64,000 bases of DNA, from IMG/VR virus record IMGVR_UViG_3300044716_000883, positions 62,001-126,000 of that record; one strand, 5' to 3'. A program made the translations under genes and the position numbers. The notes under the pieces were generated by a model. The model saw only the letters and a list, made by a program, of their open reading frames with translations, ran no database searches and was not told where the DNA came from. How positions within the stretch are numbered: the stretch's first letter is position 1; every line of letters starts with the position of its first letter. Of this stretch, positions 17,585-25,756 are shown one piece after another. The DNA is from a virus.

Positions 17585-18526
17585 ATGAAAAATTTACGTT
17601 ATATTTGCGTTCAACCTCGTCTGATATATTATGCCTGGCAAGTAGAAGTTATGATTAATAACTTTATTAAAAATGGAATCAGTGGTAATAATATTGATAT
17701 TCTAGTTGCTTGGAACTCCAATGACGATACTAATACCCCAGAAGTAATAGAAGCTTGGAATAAATTAGCTAATACATACAATTATGTTAGATTCTTCTTC
17801 TATGAAGATACTAGAGAAGATATGAATTATATTCCTTCTATTTACTTTAATATATTAAAACAACACATTAAGGCCCACCCAGAACTAATAGACCAACCTC
17901 TATTTTTACACGATTCTGATATCTTATTTACAAAACCAGTTGATTTTAGCAGTATGCTAAATGATAAAATTTGGTATTTAAGTGATACTGTTGGTTATAT
18001 TGGAACTCAATATGTTTTAACAAAAGGTGAAGATGTTTATAAAGGAATGTGTAATATAATAGGAATTGATCCTTTAATACCTAAACTATTAAATTCAAAT
18101 TCTGGGGGTGCTCAACATATTGTTAAAGGTTCTACTTATGAATATTGGGATAAAGTAGAAAAAGATTCAATTAGATTATATAGATGGTTTTGTGAACAAG
18201 AACCTTTATGGAAGGGTGAAGGATATCCAATTCAAAAGTGGACTGCAGGTATGTGGTCACTATTATGGAATGCTTGGTTATTTGGTAATGAAACTAAAGT
18301 AGATAAAAGATTAGATTTTTGTTGGGCAACTGACCCTATTAATGGATGGAATAATGTATCAATATTCCATAATGCTGGTGTGACAGAACATGGTAAGTTA
18401 TTTATGAAGGGTAATTATATTAATTCATATCCATATGGCATAGAAAACACGTTTGATTCTAATTTTTGTTCATATAACTATGTTAATGAAATTATAGAAA
18501 CTTCTAAAAAAACATGTTTAATATGA
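17585..18526 (+). CDS. Glycosyltransferase, GT-A-like
   Basis: This 313-residue protein probably transfers a sugar from a nucleotide donor. The metal-binding DxD motif is seen as FLHDSDILF (Asp110, Asp112), after an alpha/beta N-terminal half typical of a GT-A fold. The C-terminal half holds many Trp residues (RLYRWFCEQEPLW, then WTAGMWSLLWNAWLFG) that could bind acceptor sugars, and a late SIFHNAGVTEH segment. No signal peptide or membrane segment is seen, so it acts in the cytoplasm. It overlaps the next glycosyltransferase gene by 4 nt (ATGA). Confidence 0.8.
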   Translation: MKNLRYICVQPRLIYYAWQVEVMINNFIKNGISGNNIDILVAWNSNDDTNTPEVIEAWNKLANTYNYVRFFFYEDTREDMNYIPSIYFNILKQHIKAHPELIDQPLFLHDSDILFTKPVDFSSMLNDKIWYLSDTVGYIGTQYVLTKGEDVYKGMCNIIGIDPLIPKLLNSNSGGAQHIVKGSTYEYWDKVEKDSIRLYRWFCEQEPLWKGEGYPIQKWTAGMWSLLWNAWLFGNETKVDKRLDFCWATDPINGWNNVSIFHNAGVTEHGKLFMKGNYINSYPYGIENTFDSNFCSYNYVNEIIETSKKTCLI

Positions 18527-19263
18527 TTTTACCAAAAATATCTTGTATATGTCCTACCTTTTCCAGGGCATATCTGTTGGAAGAAGCTCTTGAATCTTTC
18601 TTAAAACAAGATTACCAAGGAGAAAAAGAATTAATAATATATAATGATTTCTCCCAACAAGAATTTATATTTGAACACCCAGAAGTAAAAATAATTAACT
18701 CATTAGAAAGATCCCCTAATTTAGGACACAAATGGAATGTAACTTATAGTTATGCTACTGGAGAATATTTACTAACATGGGGGGATGATGATATTTACTT
18801 ACCAGGCAGAATAAGTAGAATGGTTAACAATTTAAATCAGTCTGATTTTTTATATGAAGGTCCATTTTATATACTCTACGGAGATGTTCTTTACAAAAAA
18901 CCAAATCAAACACAAGGAGCAAATATAGTTTCAAGAAAATTATTTGATGCAGTAGGAGGAGTACCAGAAAAAAATACAGGAGAAGATGCCGCTTTTAATA
19001 ATAGAATAGCAGAGTATTTAGGTAAACCCCTTGATGTTTGTAAAGATGAACCACAATTTCTATATAGGTGGTCATCACCAAGAAATCATATATCTCAATT
19101 TGGAGAAGATAAAGAAGGTGAAATCACCAGTTATCAAAGAATGTTAGAAGCAGCAAATATATACATTGAATCCGGTAAAGAGCCTAAAGGTACTTATCAT
19201 TTAAATCCTCATTGGAAATTAAATTGGGTAGAAGAGGTAAAAACTGCTACTTTAGAACCCTAA
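18523..19263 (+). CDS. Family 2 glycosyltransferase
   Basis: This 246-residue enzyme has a classic GT2 N-terminus (ISCICPTFSRAYLLEEALES), then ELIIYNDFS and a DDD metal site in LTWGDDDIYLPGR (Asp88-90). GEDAAFNNRI (an ED motif) lies downstream. I start it at 18523, in the ATGA overlap with the previous stop, rather than at 18514. Together with the preceding transferase and the following hexapeptide protein, it forms a three-gene sugar-modification cassette placed between tail-fibre genes. Possible targets are the virion's Ser-Thr stalk or host surface glycans. Confidence 0.85.
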   Translation: MILPKISCICPTFSRAYLLEEALESFLKQDYQGEKELIIYNDFSQQEFIFEHPEVKIINSLERSPNLGHKWNVTYSYATGEYLLTWGDDDIYLPGRISRMVNNLNQSDFLYEGPFYILYGDVLYKKPNQTQGANIVSRKLFDAVGGVPEKNTGEDAAFNNRIAEYLGKPLDVCKDEPQFLYRWSSPRNHISQFGEDKEGEITSYQRMLEAANIYIESGKEPKGTYHLNPHWKLNWVEEVKTATLEP

Positions 19264-19272
19264 CTAAAAAAT

Positions 19273-19755
19273 ATGAACTACATTCACCCTACAGCTCTGG
19301 TTGAATCTAATGTAATAATTGAAGAAGATGTTTATATTGGACCTTATTGTATAATCGGATTTCCACCTGAATGGAAAAAAAGAGAAGACGAAGGTAAGGG
19401 TGTATTGATTAAAAAAGGAACTAGATTAACTGGATTTGTAACAGTAGATGCAGGTGCAGAAAGAAGAACTGAAATAGGTGAAAATTGCTATATAATGAAA
19501 TATGGTTATGTTGCTCATGATTGTATACTAGGAAATAATGTAACAATGAGTGCTGGCTCAAAATTAGCAGGCTTCTGCTATATTTCTGAAAATGTAAATC
19601 TAGGAATGGGAGTTGCTATCCATCAAAAATCAACAATACCCCCAGGAGTGATGATAGGAATGAATGGAGTAGTAACTAAACAAAGTAAATTATTACCTAA
19701 TCAAAAATATGTGGGTATACCTGTTAAACATATAGGAAGTAATGAAAGACATTAA
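19273..19755 (+). CDS. Hexapeptide-repeat (LpxA-like) transferase
   Basis: This 160-residue protein is built almost entirely of left-handed beta-helix hexapeptides ([LIV]-G-x4), from IHPTALVESNVIIEEDVYIG to ISENVNLGMGVAIHQKS. It ends in the usual PPGVMIGMNGVVTK and YVGIPVKHIG. Related proteins acetylate or acylate amino sugars. The likely catalytic His is in KYGYVAHDC. It presumably completes a modified sugar used by the two adjacent glycosyltransferases. The exact substrate cannot be read from sequence. Confidence 0.8.
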   Translation: MNYIHPTALVESNVIIEEDVYIGPYCIIGFPPEWKKREDEGKGVLIKKGTRLTGFVTVDAGAERRTEIGENCYIMKYGYVAHDCILGNNVTMSAGSKLAGFCYISENVNLGMGVAIHQKSTIPPGVMIGMNGVVTKQSKLLPNQKYVGIPVKHIGSNERH

Positions 19756-19763
19756 AATTATAG

Positions 19764-19771
19764 ATATTTAT
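19764..19771 (+). promoter_or_regulatory. ATATTTAT motif, 4 nt before the gene at 19776
   Basis: The octamer is 8 nt after the previous stop and ends 4 nt before the ATG, the same tight spacing as at 5182, 29715, 38205 and 38565. Confidence 0.45.
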
Positions 19772-19775
19772 AACC

Positions 19776-20084
19776 ATGCCAGTAACACACACAGGACCAT
19801 TCACCATACTATTTAAAAATGAACATACCATCTACGAAAATGAAATTCGTTGTTTGGTAAAGGAAAGTGATTACAACTTATCATACAACCCAACATTAGT
19901 GTCAGGTAGCTATGAAAGTGGATCCTTAAAGAATTTTGCTACTGCTTCTACTTTCTATACTTACGCTACAACAATAGGTTTGTATGATGATGACAATCAA
20001 CTATTAGCTGTTGCTAAATTGGGTAAACCAATTATGATGTCACCTGATACAGATATGACGTTCGTAGTTAAGTATGATGAATAA
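19776..20084 (+). CDS. Small tail protein, paralogue of the C-terminus of the gene at 15022
   Basis: This 102-residue protein has EIRCLVKESDYNLSYNPTL followed by TIGLYDDDNQLLAVAKLGKP. It is a stand-alone copy of the C-terminal domain of the 333-residue protein upstream. It is likely a small virion protein sharing the same attachment site. Its separation from the other tail genes by the sugar cassette suggests that the cassette was inserted into a once continuous tail operon. Confidence 0.7.
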   Translation: MPVTHTGPFTILFKNEHTIYENEIRCLVKESDYNLSYNPTLVSGSYESGSLKNFATASTFYTYATTIGLYDDDNQLLAVAKLGKPIMMSPDTDMTFVVKYDE

Positions 20085-20098
20085 AATAAATTTTAGTT

Positions 20099-20542
20099 AT
20101 GTTACAAACATCTAATCCTCTTTATGTTGAGGATTTAATAAATGATCCCAATTTTAATATTGATGACTACTGTGGTTATGTCTATATGACTTGTCATGAT
20201 TTAACAGGTCGTAGATACATTGGTAAAAAAGTATTTCATCACACCACTACTAAAAAATTAGGCAAGAAAGAACTAACTGAAATTCCAGTTACCAGAGGTA
20301 AACGCCCATCTAAAAAAACAGTAGTTAAGGAAAGTGATTGGAAAACATATTATGGTTCCAATACTGAAGTAAAGTCATTACCTAAAGACGAAATGACTCG
20401 TATCGTATTGCGTTTATGCAAAACAAAAAAAGAACTAACATACTACGAAACAAAATTCCTATTTGATTATAACGTGTTGGAAAATGACACTTATATGAAC
20501 GATAATATATTAGGTAAATTCTATCGAAAAGACTTGTTATAG
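20099..20542 (+). CDS. GIY-YIG endonuclease, SegE-like
   Basis: This 147-residue nuclease candidate carries the GIY-YIG module as GYVYM (residues 26-30) and RRYIGKK (38-44). SDWKTYYGSNTEV (with the conserved YYGS) follows, then YYETKFLFDYNVL, whose Glu fits the metal-binding residue. N-terminal placement and length match phage SegE-type homing or processing nucleases. It stands before the primase gene, with no intron or intein boundary seen nearby. It may be a free-standing homing gene. Confidence 0.75.
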   Translation: MLQTSNPLYVEDLINDPNFNIDDYCGYVYMTCHDLTGRRYIGKKVFHHTTTKKLGKKELTEIPVTRGKRPSKKTVVKESDWKTYYGSNTEVKSLPKDEMTRIVLRLCKTKKELTYYETKFLFDYNVLENDTYMNDNILGKFYRKDLL

Positions 20543-20569
20543 GCAAAATAGAGTCGTACATTCGAGGTT

Positions 20570-21520
20570 ATGGATAATACAGCTTTACTATTTCTAACTG
20601 AATCGGTGCTAGGCAAGGGACAATCTACAAGCAAAGGTAACTATGCTTTTAAGTGTCCATTCTGTACTCACCACAAAAATAAGATGGAAATTAGCATGCG
20701 CACAACGGAAAAGAAAGAAAATTTCTGGCATTGTTGGGTGTGTGGGGCTAAAGGCAAAACATTACTATCCTTATTCAAGAAAATCAAAGCACCAGCTGCT
20801 AAAATAGCAGAATTGAACATATTAGTAGTACCTAATAAAGCACATCAGCAAACTGAAAAAGGTGCTCTTGAACTACCTAAAGAGTTTATTGCGTTTGATG
20901 ATCACGAAAAATTTATAACTGATAGAGTTGCTCAAATCGAATCAAAACACGCTCTTAGATTTTTAAGAAGAAGAGGTATTACTGTAGACGATATTACAAA
21001 ATACAATATAGGCTTTTGTAAGGACGGAAAATACGGCGGTAGAGTAATTATACCATCATTTGATGAATTAGGAAAACTTAATTATTTTATAGCTAGAGAT
21101 TACAAAGACGAAGCTAGTCAAAAATATAAAAATCCTCCTGTTGCCTCTAAAGAGATTATAGGCTGGGAGTTATTCATAAATTGGGATGCACCAATTATAC
21201 TTGTTGAAGGTATTTTTGATGCTCTAACTATCAAACGAAACGTCATTCCTTTGTTTGGTAAGGTATTGCACGATAAACTAATGCAAAAGTTAGTTATGTC
21301 TTCTGTTAATAGAATTTATATTGCTTTAGACCAAGACGCAAGACGAGATGCTTTAAAACAAGCAGAAAAACTTATGTCATATGGTAAAGAAGTATACATG
21401 GTAGAATTAGAAGGTAAAGACGCTAATGAAATTGGTTTTGAAGCATTTTTAAACACAATTGAGCAAACACAACCACTGACATTTCAGAGTTTGCTTGAGA
21501 AAAAATTACAATTAATATGA
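20570..21520 (+). CDS. DNA primase (DnaG/T4 gp61 type)
   Basis: This 316-residue enzyme makes RNA primers for replication. An N-terminal zinc ribbon is visible: CPFC (Cys29, Cys32) and HCWVC (Cys55, Cys58). The core then holds the TOPRIM elements IILVEGIFDALTI (metal-binding Glu, about residue 215) and IYIALDQDARRDA (DxD). It is shorter than bacterial DnaG and lacks a helicase-binding domain, as in T4-like phages. It overlaps the exonuclease gene by 4 nt (ATGA). Confidence 0.88.
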   Translation: MDNTALLFLTESVLGKGQSTSKGNYAFKCPFCTHHKNKMEISMRTTEKKENFWHCWVCGAKGKTLLSLFKKIKAPAAKIAELNILVVPNKAHQQTEKGALELPKEFIAFDDHEKFITDRVAQIESKHALRFLRRRGITVDDITKYNIGFCKDGKYGGRVIIPSFDELGKLNYFIARDYKDEASQKYKNPPVASKEIIGWELFINWDAPIILVEGIFDALTIKRNVIPLFGKVLHDKLMQKLVMSSVNRIYIALDQDARRDALKQAEKLMSYGKEVYMVELEGKDANEIGFEAFLNTIEQTQPLTFQSLLEKKLQLI

Positions 21521-22299
21521 TTGACAAAAATTCAAACATTATAAAAGATCCTAAAATCAAGCGTATTGTAGAATACAAAGAAGGGGATAAACAAGTAAAT
21601 GTTTTAGATTCTAGATTTTACAGACGTAAAGAAGAATATTACCCATCAGTAACATCTGTTTTAAATTATTTTCCTAAAAATCAATTCTTCCATTCTTGGT
21701 TGAAAGATGTAGGACATAACAGTGATATTATTGCTGCTAAAGCAGCTGGTGAAGGTACTCAAGTACATAATGCTGTAGATGCTTTCTTAAACGGACAAGA
21801 AATTACTTGGATTGATGAACACGGAAATGCTAAGTACAATTTAGATGTTTGGAGAATGATTTTACGTTTTGCTGATTTCTGGAATACACATAAACCAGAA
21901 TTAATTGCAACTGAATATCATTTATTCTCAGACGAACACAAATATGCTGGTACAGCGGATTTAGTTGTTAGATTATTTGATAACATTTGGTTATTAGATC
22001 TTAAGACATCAAATTCACTTCATACGAGCTATGATTTGCAATTAGCTGCTTATGCTCAAGCATGGAATGAAACACATGATGAGAAAGTAACTCACACAGG
22101 TATCTTATGGGTTAAAGCAAATACTCGTGGAGAAGGAAAGAATGGAAAGATACAGGGTAAAGGATGGGAATTAAAGTTCGTAAATGAAATTGATAAGAAC
22201 TTTGACATGTTTAAGAAAATATATGACATATACAAGTTAGAAAACCCTGATTTCAAGCCTATGACTGAATTATTACCCACATCAGTCAAAATTTCTTAA
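21517..22299 (+). CDS. PD-(D/E)XK exonuclease, RecB/Cas4-like
   Basis: This 260-residue nuclease shows the full active-site order: His84 in GTQVHNAVDAFL, Glu133, Asp148 in YAGTADLVVR and Asp161-Lys163 in LLDLKTS. The QLAAY box (residues 175-179) typical of RecB- and Cas4-like enzymes follows. It is co-transcribed with the primase, which suggests a role in replication, recombination or host DNA breakdown. No iron-sulfur cysteines are seen, so it is not a standard Cas4. Confidence 0.88.
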   Translation: MIDKNSNIIKDPKIKRIVEYKEGDKQVNVLDSRFYRRKEEYYPSVTSVLNYFPKNQFFHSWLKDVGHNSDIIAAKAAGEGTQVHNAVDAFLNGQEITWIDEHGNAKYNLDVWRMILRFADFWNTHKPELIATEYHLFSDEHKYAGTADLVVRLFDNIWLLDLKTSNSLHTSYDLQLAAYAQAWNETHDEKVTHTGILWVKANTRGEGKNGKIQGKGWELKFVNEIDKNFDMFKKIYDIYKLENPDFKPMTELLPTSVKIS

Positions 22300-22300
22300 T

Positions 22301-22308
22301 ATATTTAT
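22301..22308 (+). promoter_or_regulatory. ATATTTAT motif between exonuclease and receptor genes
   Basis: The octamer starts 1 nt after the exonuclease stop and lies 112 nt before the receptor ATG. A strong hairpin-plus-T-run stands between it and the receptor gene. Confidence 0.4.
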
Positions 22309-22370
22309 GCTTGAAAACCAAAAGTTTTTATATTGTTACACAAATATTACAAGATTGTAAATAACGATTT

Positions 22371-22402
22371 GAGCGGGGATATTGTCTCCGCTCTTTTTTT
22401 TT
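22371..22402 (+). terminator. Strong terminator or leader hairpin before the receptor gene
   Basis: The arms 22371-22379 and 22385-22393 pair over 9 bp with one G-T wobble and a TATTG loop, then nine T residues. Only 18 nt of A-rich sequence separate it from the receptor ATG, which leaves no room for a promoter. The hairpin must either end the replication transcript or sit in the receptor mRNA leader as an attenuator. Confidence 0.85.
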
Positions 22403-22420
22403 AACCAAAACAAAACACAA

Positions 22421-25400
22421 ATGAAAAAAGCGATTTTATCGTTACTTCTTTCTGCACTATTTTTAGTGGGATTTGGTCAGGTTACCACATCCTCTATCTC
22501 TGGTGTTGTTAAGAATGAAAAGCAAGAAGTACTAGCAGGTACCGTTGTAGAAGCAATTCACGTTCCTACAGGTACAAAGTACAAGACCGTTGCAAACAAG
22601 AATGGTGTTTATGTGTTACCTGCTGTTAGAGTAGGTGGTCCATATGTAATCCATGCTTCGTTTGTAGGATTTAAAAAGAGTGAAGAAACAGATGTAAACG
22701 CTCAATTGGGTGTTACTACAAACGTTGACTTTGCTTTAGTGGATGAGAAATCAACTCTTAAAGAAGTAGTTGTGACTGGAACAAAATCTGTTTTATTTTC
22801 TAAAGAAAAAACAGGTGCTGCTCAACAATTTGGAAGAAGAGAATTAACTACTATTCCAATTACAGGTGCTAGAACAATTGATGGTATTACCAAGTACAAC
22901 CCATTTGGTAATGGTAACTCATTTGGCGCACAAGACTCTCGTTTGAACAACTTCACAATCGATGGTTCTCAATTTAACAACAACTTCGGTTTAGGTTCTT
23001 CAGCAGCAGCAGGTGGCCGTACAGGCGCTTCAGCAATTTCACTTGACGCGATTGATCAATTACAAGTTAACGTAGCACCATTTGACATTCGTCAATCTGG
23101 ATTTACAGGTGCTGGTATTAACGCTGTAACAAGATCAGGTACAAATGAAATTGAAGGATCCGTTTATCAAACACAACGTGATAATTCATCTCGTTATGTA
23201 GGTGATAACGCTAGAGGAACAAAAGTAACTGCATCTAAATTTGATGAAAAAGTACAAGGTTTTAGATTAGGTTTACCTGTTATTAAAAACAAATTATTTT
23301 TGTTTGGTAACTATGAAGGTATTACAAGAACTGAACCTGGTACAACTTGGATTTCAGCAGGATCACCACTTACAGGTACTCAAGTATCTCGTGTGAAATA
23401 TTCTGACATGGATGCTTTATCTAAATTCATGAAAGAAAAATTTGATTATACAACTGGTCCTTGGGAAGGTTACTCAAATCAGAATTCATCAAATAAATTT
23501 TTGATTCGTGCTGACTGGAATATTAACGACAAAAATAAATTAACTGCTCGTTATGTTCACCATAATTCATCTGCTGAAATTAACGTTTCAAACTCTCAAT
23601 CAGCAGGTGCTGGTAATAGAACAACTCAATTCAATGCTATGAGTTTCCAAAATAGTGGTTACATTATTATGGATAACACTCGTTCAGCAGTATTAGAATT
23701 GAACTCTAAAATCTCTAACACTTTACACAATAGTTTAATCGTTTCTTACGATAAGCAAATTGAAGATAGAGCTTATATGAGTAACATATTCCCAACTATT
23801 GATATCAGAGACGGTTCAGCAACTTACACTTCTGTAGGTTTCGATCCATTTACTCCAGATAACAAATTAGATTATTGGACACTTAATGTTACTAACAACT
23901 TAACTAAGTATTTAGGTAAACATACAGTAGTTGGTGGTTTTAACTTCCAACAATACCAATCTAATAACTTATTCTTCCCAGCATCTAATGGTGTTTATAT
24001 CTTCAATAGTTTGAATGACTTCTACACTGCCGCTAACCAATCATTAGCTAATGGTGGTCGTCCATCAACATTTGCTCCTGCTCGTTTCCAATTTAGATAC
24101 TCAGCATTACCTAGTGGAGCTGCACCAATGCAAACTTTAGAATCTTATAGAACCGATTTATATTTACAAGATGAATATAACGTAAATAAGAATTTAAAGT
24201 TAACTGCTGGTATTAGAGCAAATATTATTTCAATTAACAACACAGCATTAGAAAATAAAGCAGTAACTGCTATGACTTTTGCTAATGGTGAAAAATGGAA
24301 TACAGGTGTAATGCCTGAAACACAGTTATTATTCGAACCTCGTTTCGGATTTAACTGGGATGTAAAAGGTGAAAAGAAAACACAAGTTAGAGGTGGTACT
24401 GGTATTTTTACTGGTCGTCCTCCTTATGTATTCTTATCTAACCAAATTGGTAATACAGGTGTATTATCAGGATTTATTGATGTATCAGGTGCAGCAGCTG
24501 CTAATTATGGCTTTACTGCTAACCCAAATCAATACTTTATTCCTTCAACACCAACTTTACCATCTACATTTGATTTAGCTTTAACAGATGCTAATTATAA
24601 GTTTCCTCAAGTTTGGAAAAATAACTTAGCTGTTGATCAAAAATTACCTTGGTTAGGTTTAATTGCTAGTGTTGAATTATTATACAATAGAACTTTAAAT
24701 GCAGTTCATTATTACAACGCTAACTTAGATGCTCCTGTTGGTAAATTAGGTGGTGTTGATCAAAGACCACTTTATGCAGGTAATGATAACGGTGTTCGTG
24801 TAAACGATAACGTTTCAATGGCTGCAGTATTAACTAATAGAAATGGTGCCTTTAACAAATCAGCAACATTTAAATTAGAAAAACCAGCATCTAAAGGTAT
24901 TTGGGGTTATGTAGCTTATACAGCTGCAGACGCACAAGACTTTATGGACGCAGGTTCAATTGCTAGTGGTTCTTGGCAATCAGCATTATCAGTTAATGGT
25001 AATAATGATTTAGGTTTAACAACTTCATCATTTGTAGTTAGAAATCGTATCGTAGGTTTATTAGGATACCGTTTAGACTATGGTAAGAAATATGGTGGTG
25101 CTACTACATTCACATTAGGATATGTAGGTTCACAAAACAATCCATTCTCTTATATCGTAGCAGGTGACTTAAATGGTGACAGAGTAAATAATAATGATTT
25201 AGTATTTGTACCAAATAAAGCATCAGACATTCGTTTTGCATCTTTAACAGTAGGTACAACAGTTTATACTGAAGCTCAACAACAAGAAGCTTTTGATAAA
25301 TTCATTGATCAAGATCCTTACTTATCAACTCGCAGAGGTCAATATGCTGAAAGAAATGCAATTGCATTACCTTTCCTACATAGATTTGACTTATCAGTTG

Positions 25401-25693
25401 CTCAAGATTTCTTTGTAAAGATTAAAGGTAAGCGCAATGCTTTCCAAATTAGAGCTGATATCTTGAACTTTGGTAATATGTTAAATAATAATTGGGGTGT
25501 ATCTCAACGTGCAGGTGCTCCACAATTGTTGAACTTTGTAAGCCGCGACGCTGCAGGTGTTCCAACATACAGATTATCAACACAGAGAGATGCTACAAGT
25601 ACTTTCTTAGCAAGAGACACATATCAATTCAACTCATCAGTATTTGATGTATGGACTGCTCAATTAGGTATTCGTTACACTTTCGGTAAGTAA
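22421..25693 (+). CDS. TonB-dependent outer-membrane receptor of Bacteroidota type
   Basis: This 1090-residue, apparently intact receptor belongs in the host outer membrane. It has a signal peptide (residues 1-19, MKKAILSLLLSALFLVGFG). A carboxypeptidase-regulatory-like beta sandwich follows (about 24-105, ISGVVKNEKQEVLAGT). Then come a TonB-box-like LKEVVVTGT (113-121), a plug with NNFTIDGSQFNNNFG and VTRSGTNEIEGS, and a long beta-barrel ending in AQLGIRYTFGK. The layout fits Oar- or SusC-like receptors. The start is the ATG after the A-rich leader. It may serve nutrient uptake, superinfection exclusion or receptor swapping during infection. A metagenomic chimera should be excluded, although the gene has phage sequence on both sides. 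Confidence 0.9.
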   Translation: MKKAILSLLLSALFLVGFGQVTTSSISGVVKNEKQEVLAGTVVEAIHVPTGTKYKTVANKNGVYVLPAVRVGGPYVIHASFVGFKKSEETDVNAQLGVTTNVDFALVDEKSTLKEVVVTGTKSVLFSKEKTGAAQQFGRRELTTIPITGARTIDGITKYNPFGNGNSFGAQDSRLNNFTIDGSQFNNNFGLGSSAAAGGRTGASAISLDAIDQLQVNVAPFDIRQSGFTGAGINAVTRSGTNEIEGSVYQTQRDNSSRYVGDNARGTKVTASKFDEKVQGFRLGLPVIKNKLFLFGNYEGITRTEPGTTWISAGSPLTGTQVSRVKYSDMDALSKFMKEKFDYTTGPWEGYSNQNSSNKFLIRADWNINDKNKLTARYVHHNSSAEINVSNSQSAGAGNRTTQFNAMSFQNSGYIIMDNTRSAVLELNSKISNTLHNSLIVSYDKQIEDRAYMSNIFPTIDIRDGSATYTSVGFDPFTPDNKLDYWTLNVTNNLTKYLGKHTVVGGFNFQQYQSNNLFFPASNGVYIFNSLNDFYTAANQSLANGGRPSTFAPARFQFRYSALPSGAAPMQTLESYRTDLYLQDEYNVNKNLKLTAGIRANIISINNTALENKAVTAMTFANGEKWNTGVMPETQLLFEPRFGFNWDVKGEKKTQVRGGTGIFTGRPPYVFLSNQIGNTGVLSGFIDVSGAAAANYGFTANPNQYFIPSTPTLPSTFDLALTDANYKFPQVWKNNLAVDQKLPWLGLIASVELLYNRTLNAVHYYNANLDAPVGKLGGVDQRPLYAGNDNGVRVNDNVSMAAVLTNRNGAFNKSATFKLEKPASKGIWGYVAYTAADAQDFMDAGSIASGSWQSALSVNGNNDLGLTTSSFVVRNRIVGLLGYRLDYGKKYGGATTFTLGYVGSQNNPFSYIVAGDLNGDRVNNNDLVFVPNKASDIRFASLTVGTTVYTEAQQQEAFDKFIDQDPYLSTRRGQYAERNAIALPFLHRFDLSVAQDFFVKIKGKRNAFQIRADILNFGNMLNNNWGVSQRAGAPQLLNFVSRDAAGVPTYRLSTQRDATSTFLARDTYQFNSSVFDVWTAQLGIRYTFGK

Positions 25694-25707
25694 CATTATA
25701 TTCCTGA

Positions 25708-25715
25708 ATATTTAT
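25708..25715 (+). promoter_or_regulatory. ATATTTAT motif after the receptor gene
   Basis: The octamer directly abuts the hairpin at 25716. A related TATTTAT follows the hairpin at 25742-25748, 8 nt before the next ATG. Confidence 0.4.
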
Positions 25716-25751
25716 AGGTGGCTTGGCTCGTCCAGGTCACCTATTTATATT
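25716..25751 (+). terminator. Hairpin after the receptor gene
   Basis: An 11-bp stem (25716-25726 with 25732-25742, two wobbles, CTCGT loop) is followed by a weak T/A-rich tail. It is probably a terminator of the receptor transcript or a processed leader of the next gene. Confidence 0.6.
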
Positions 25752-25756
25752 CACGT

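Noticed and set aside
20099-20542. GIY-YIG gene as part of an intron or intein
   Set aside because: The neighbouring primase and tail genes are continuous frames with no split. The nuclease appears free-standing.
21517-22299. Exonuclease as a Cas4 of a CRISPR system
   Set aside because: The iron-sulfur cysteines of Cas4 are absent, no CRISPR array or other cas gene is present, and the gene is coupled to a primase.
22421-25693. Receptor gene as pure host contamination
   Set aside because: It is flanked on both sides by phage genes in the same orientation, with the phage octamer near each boundary. A chimera cannot be fully excluded without reads, so this is kept as a caveat in the finding.
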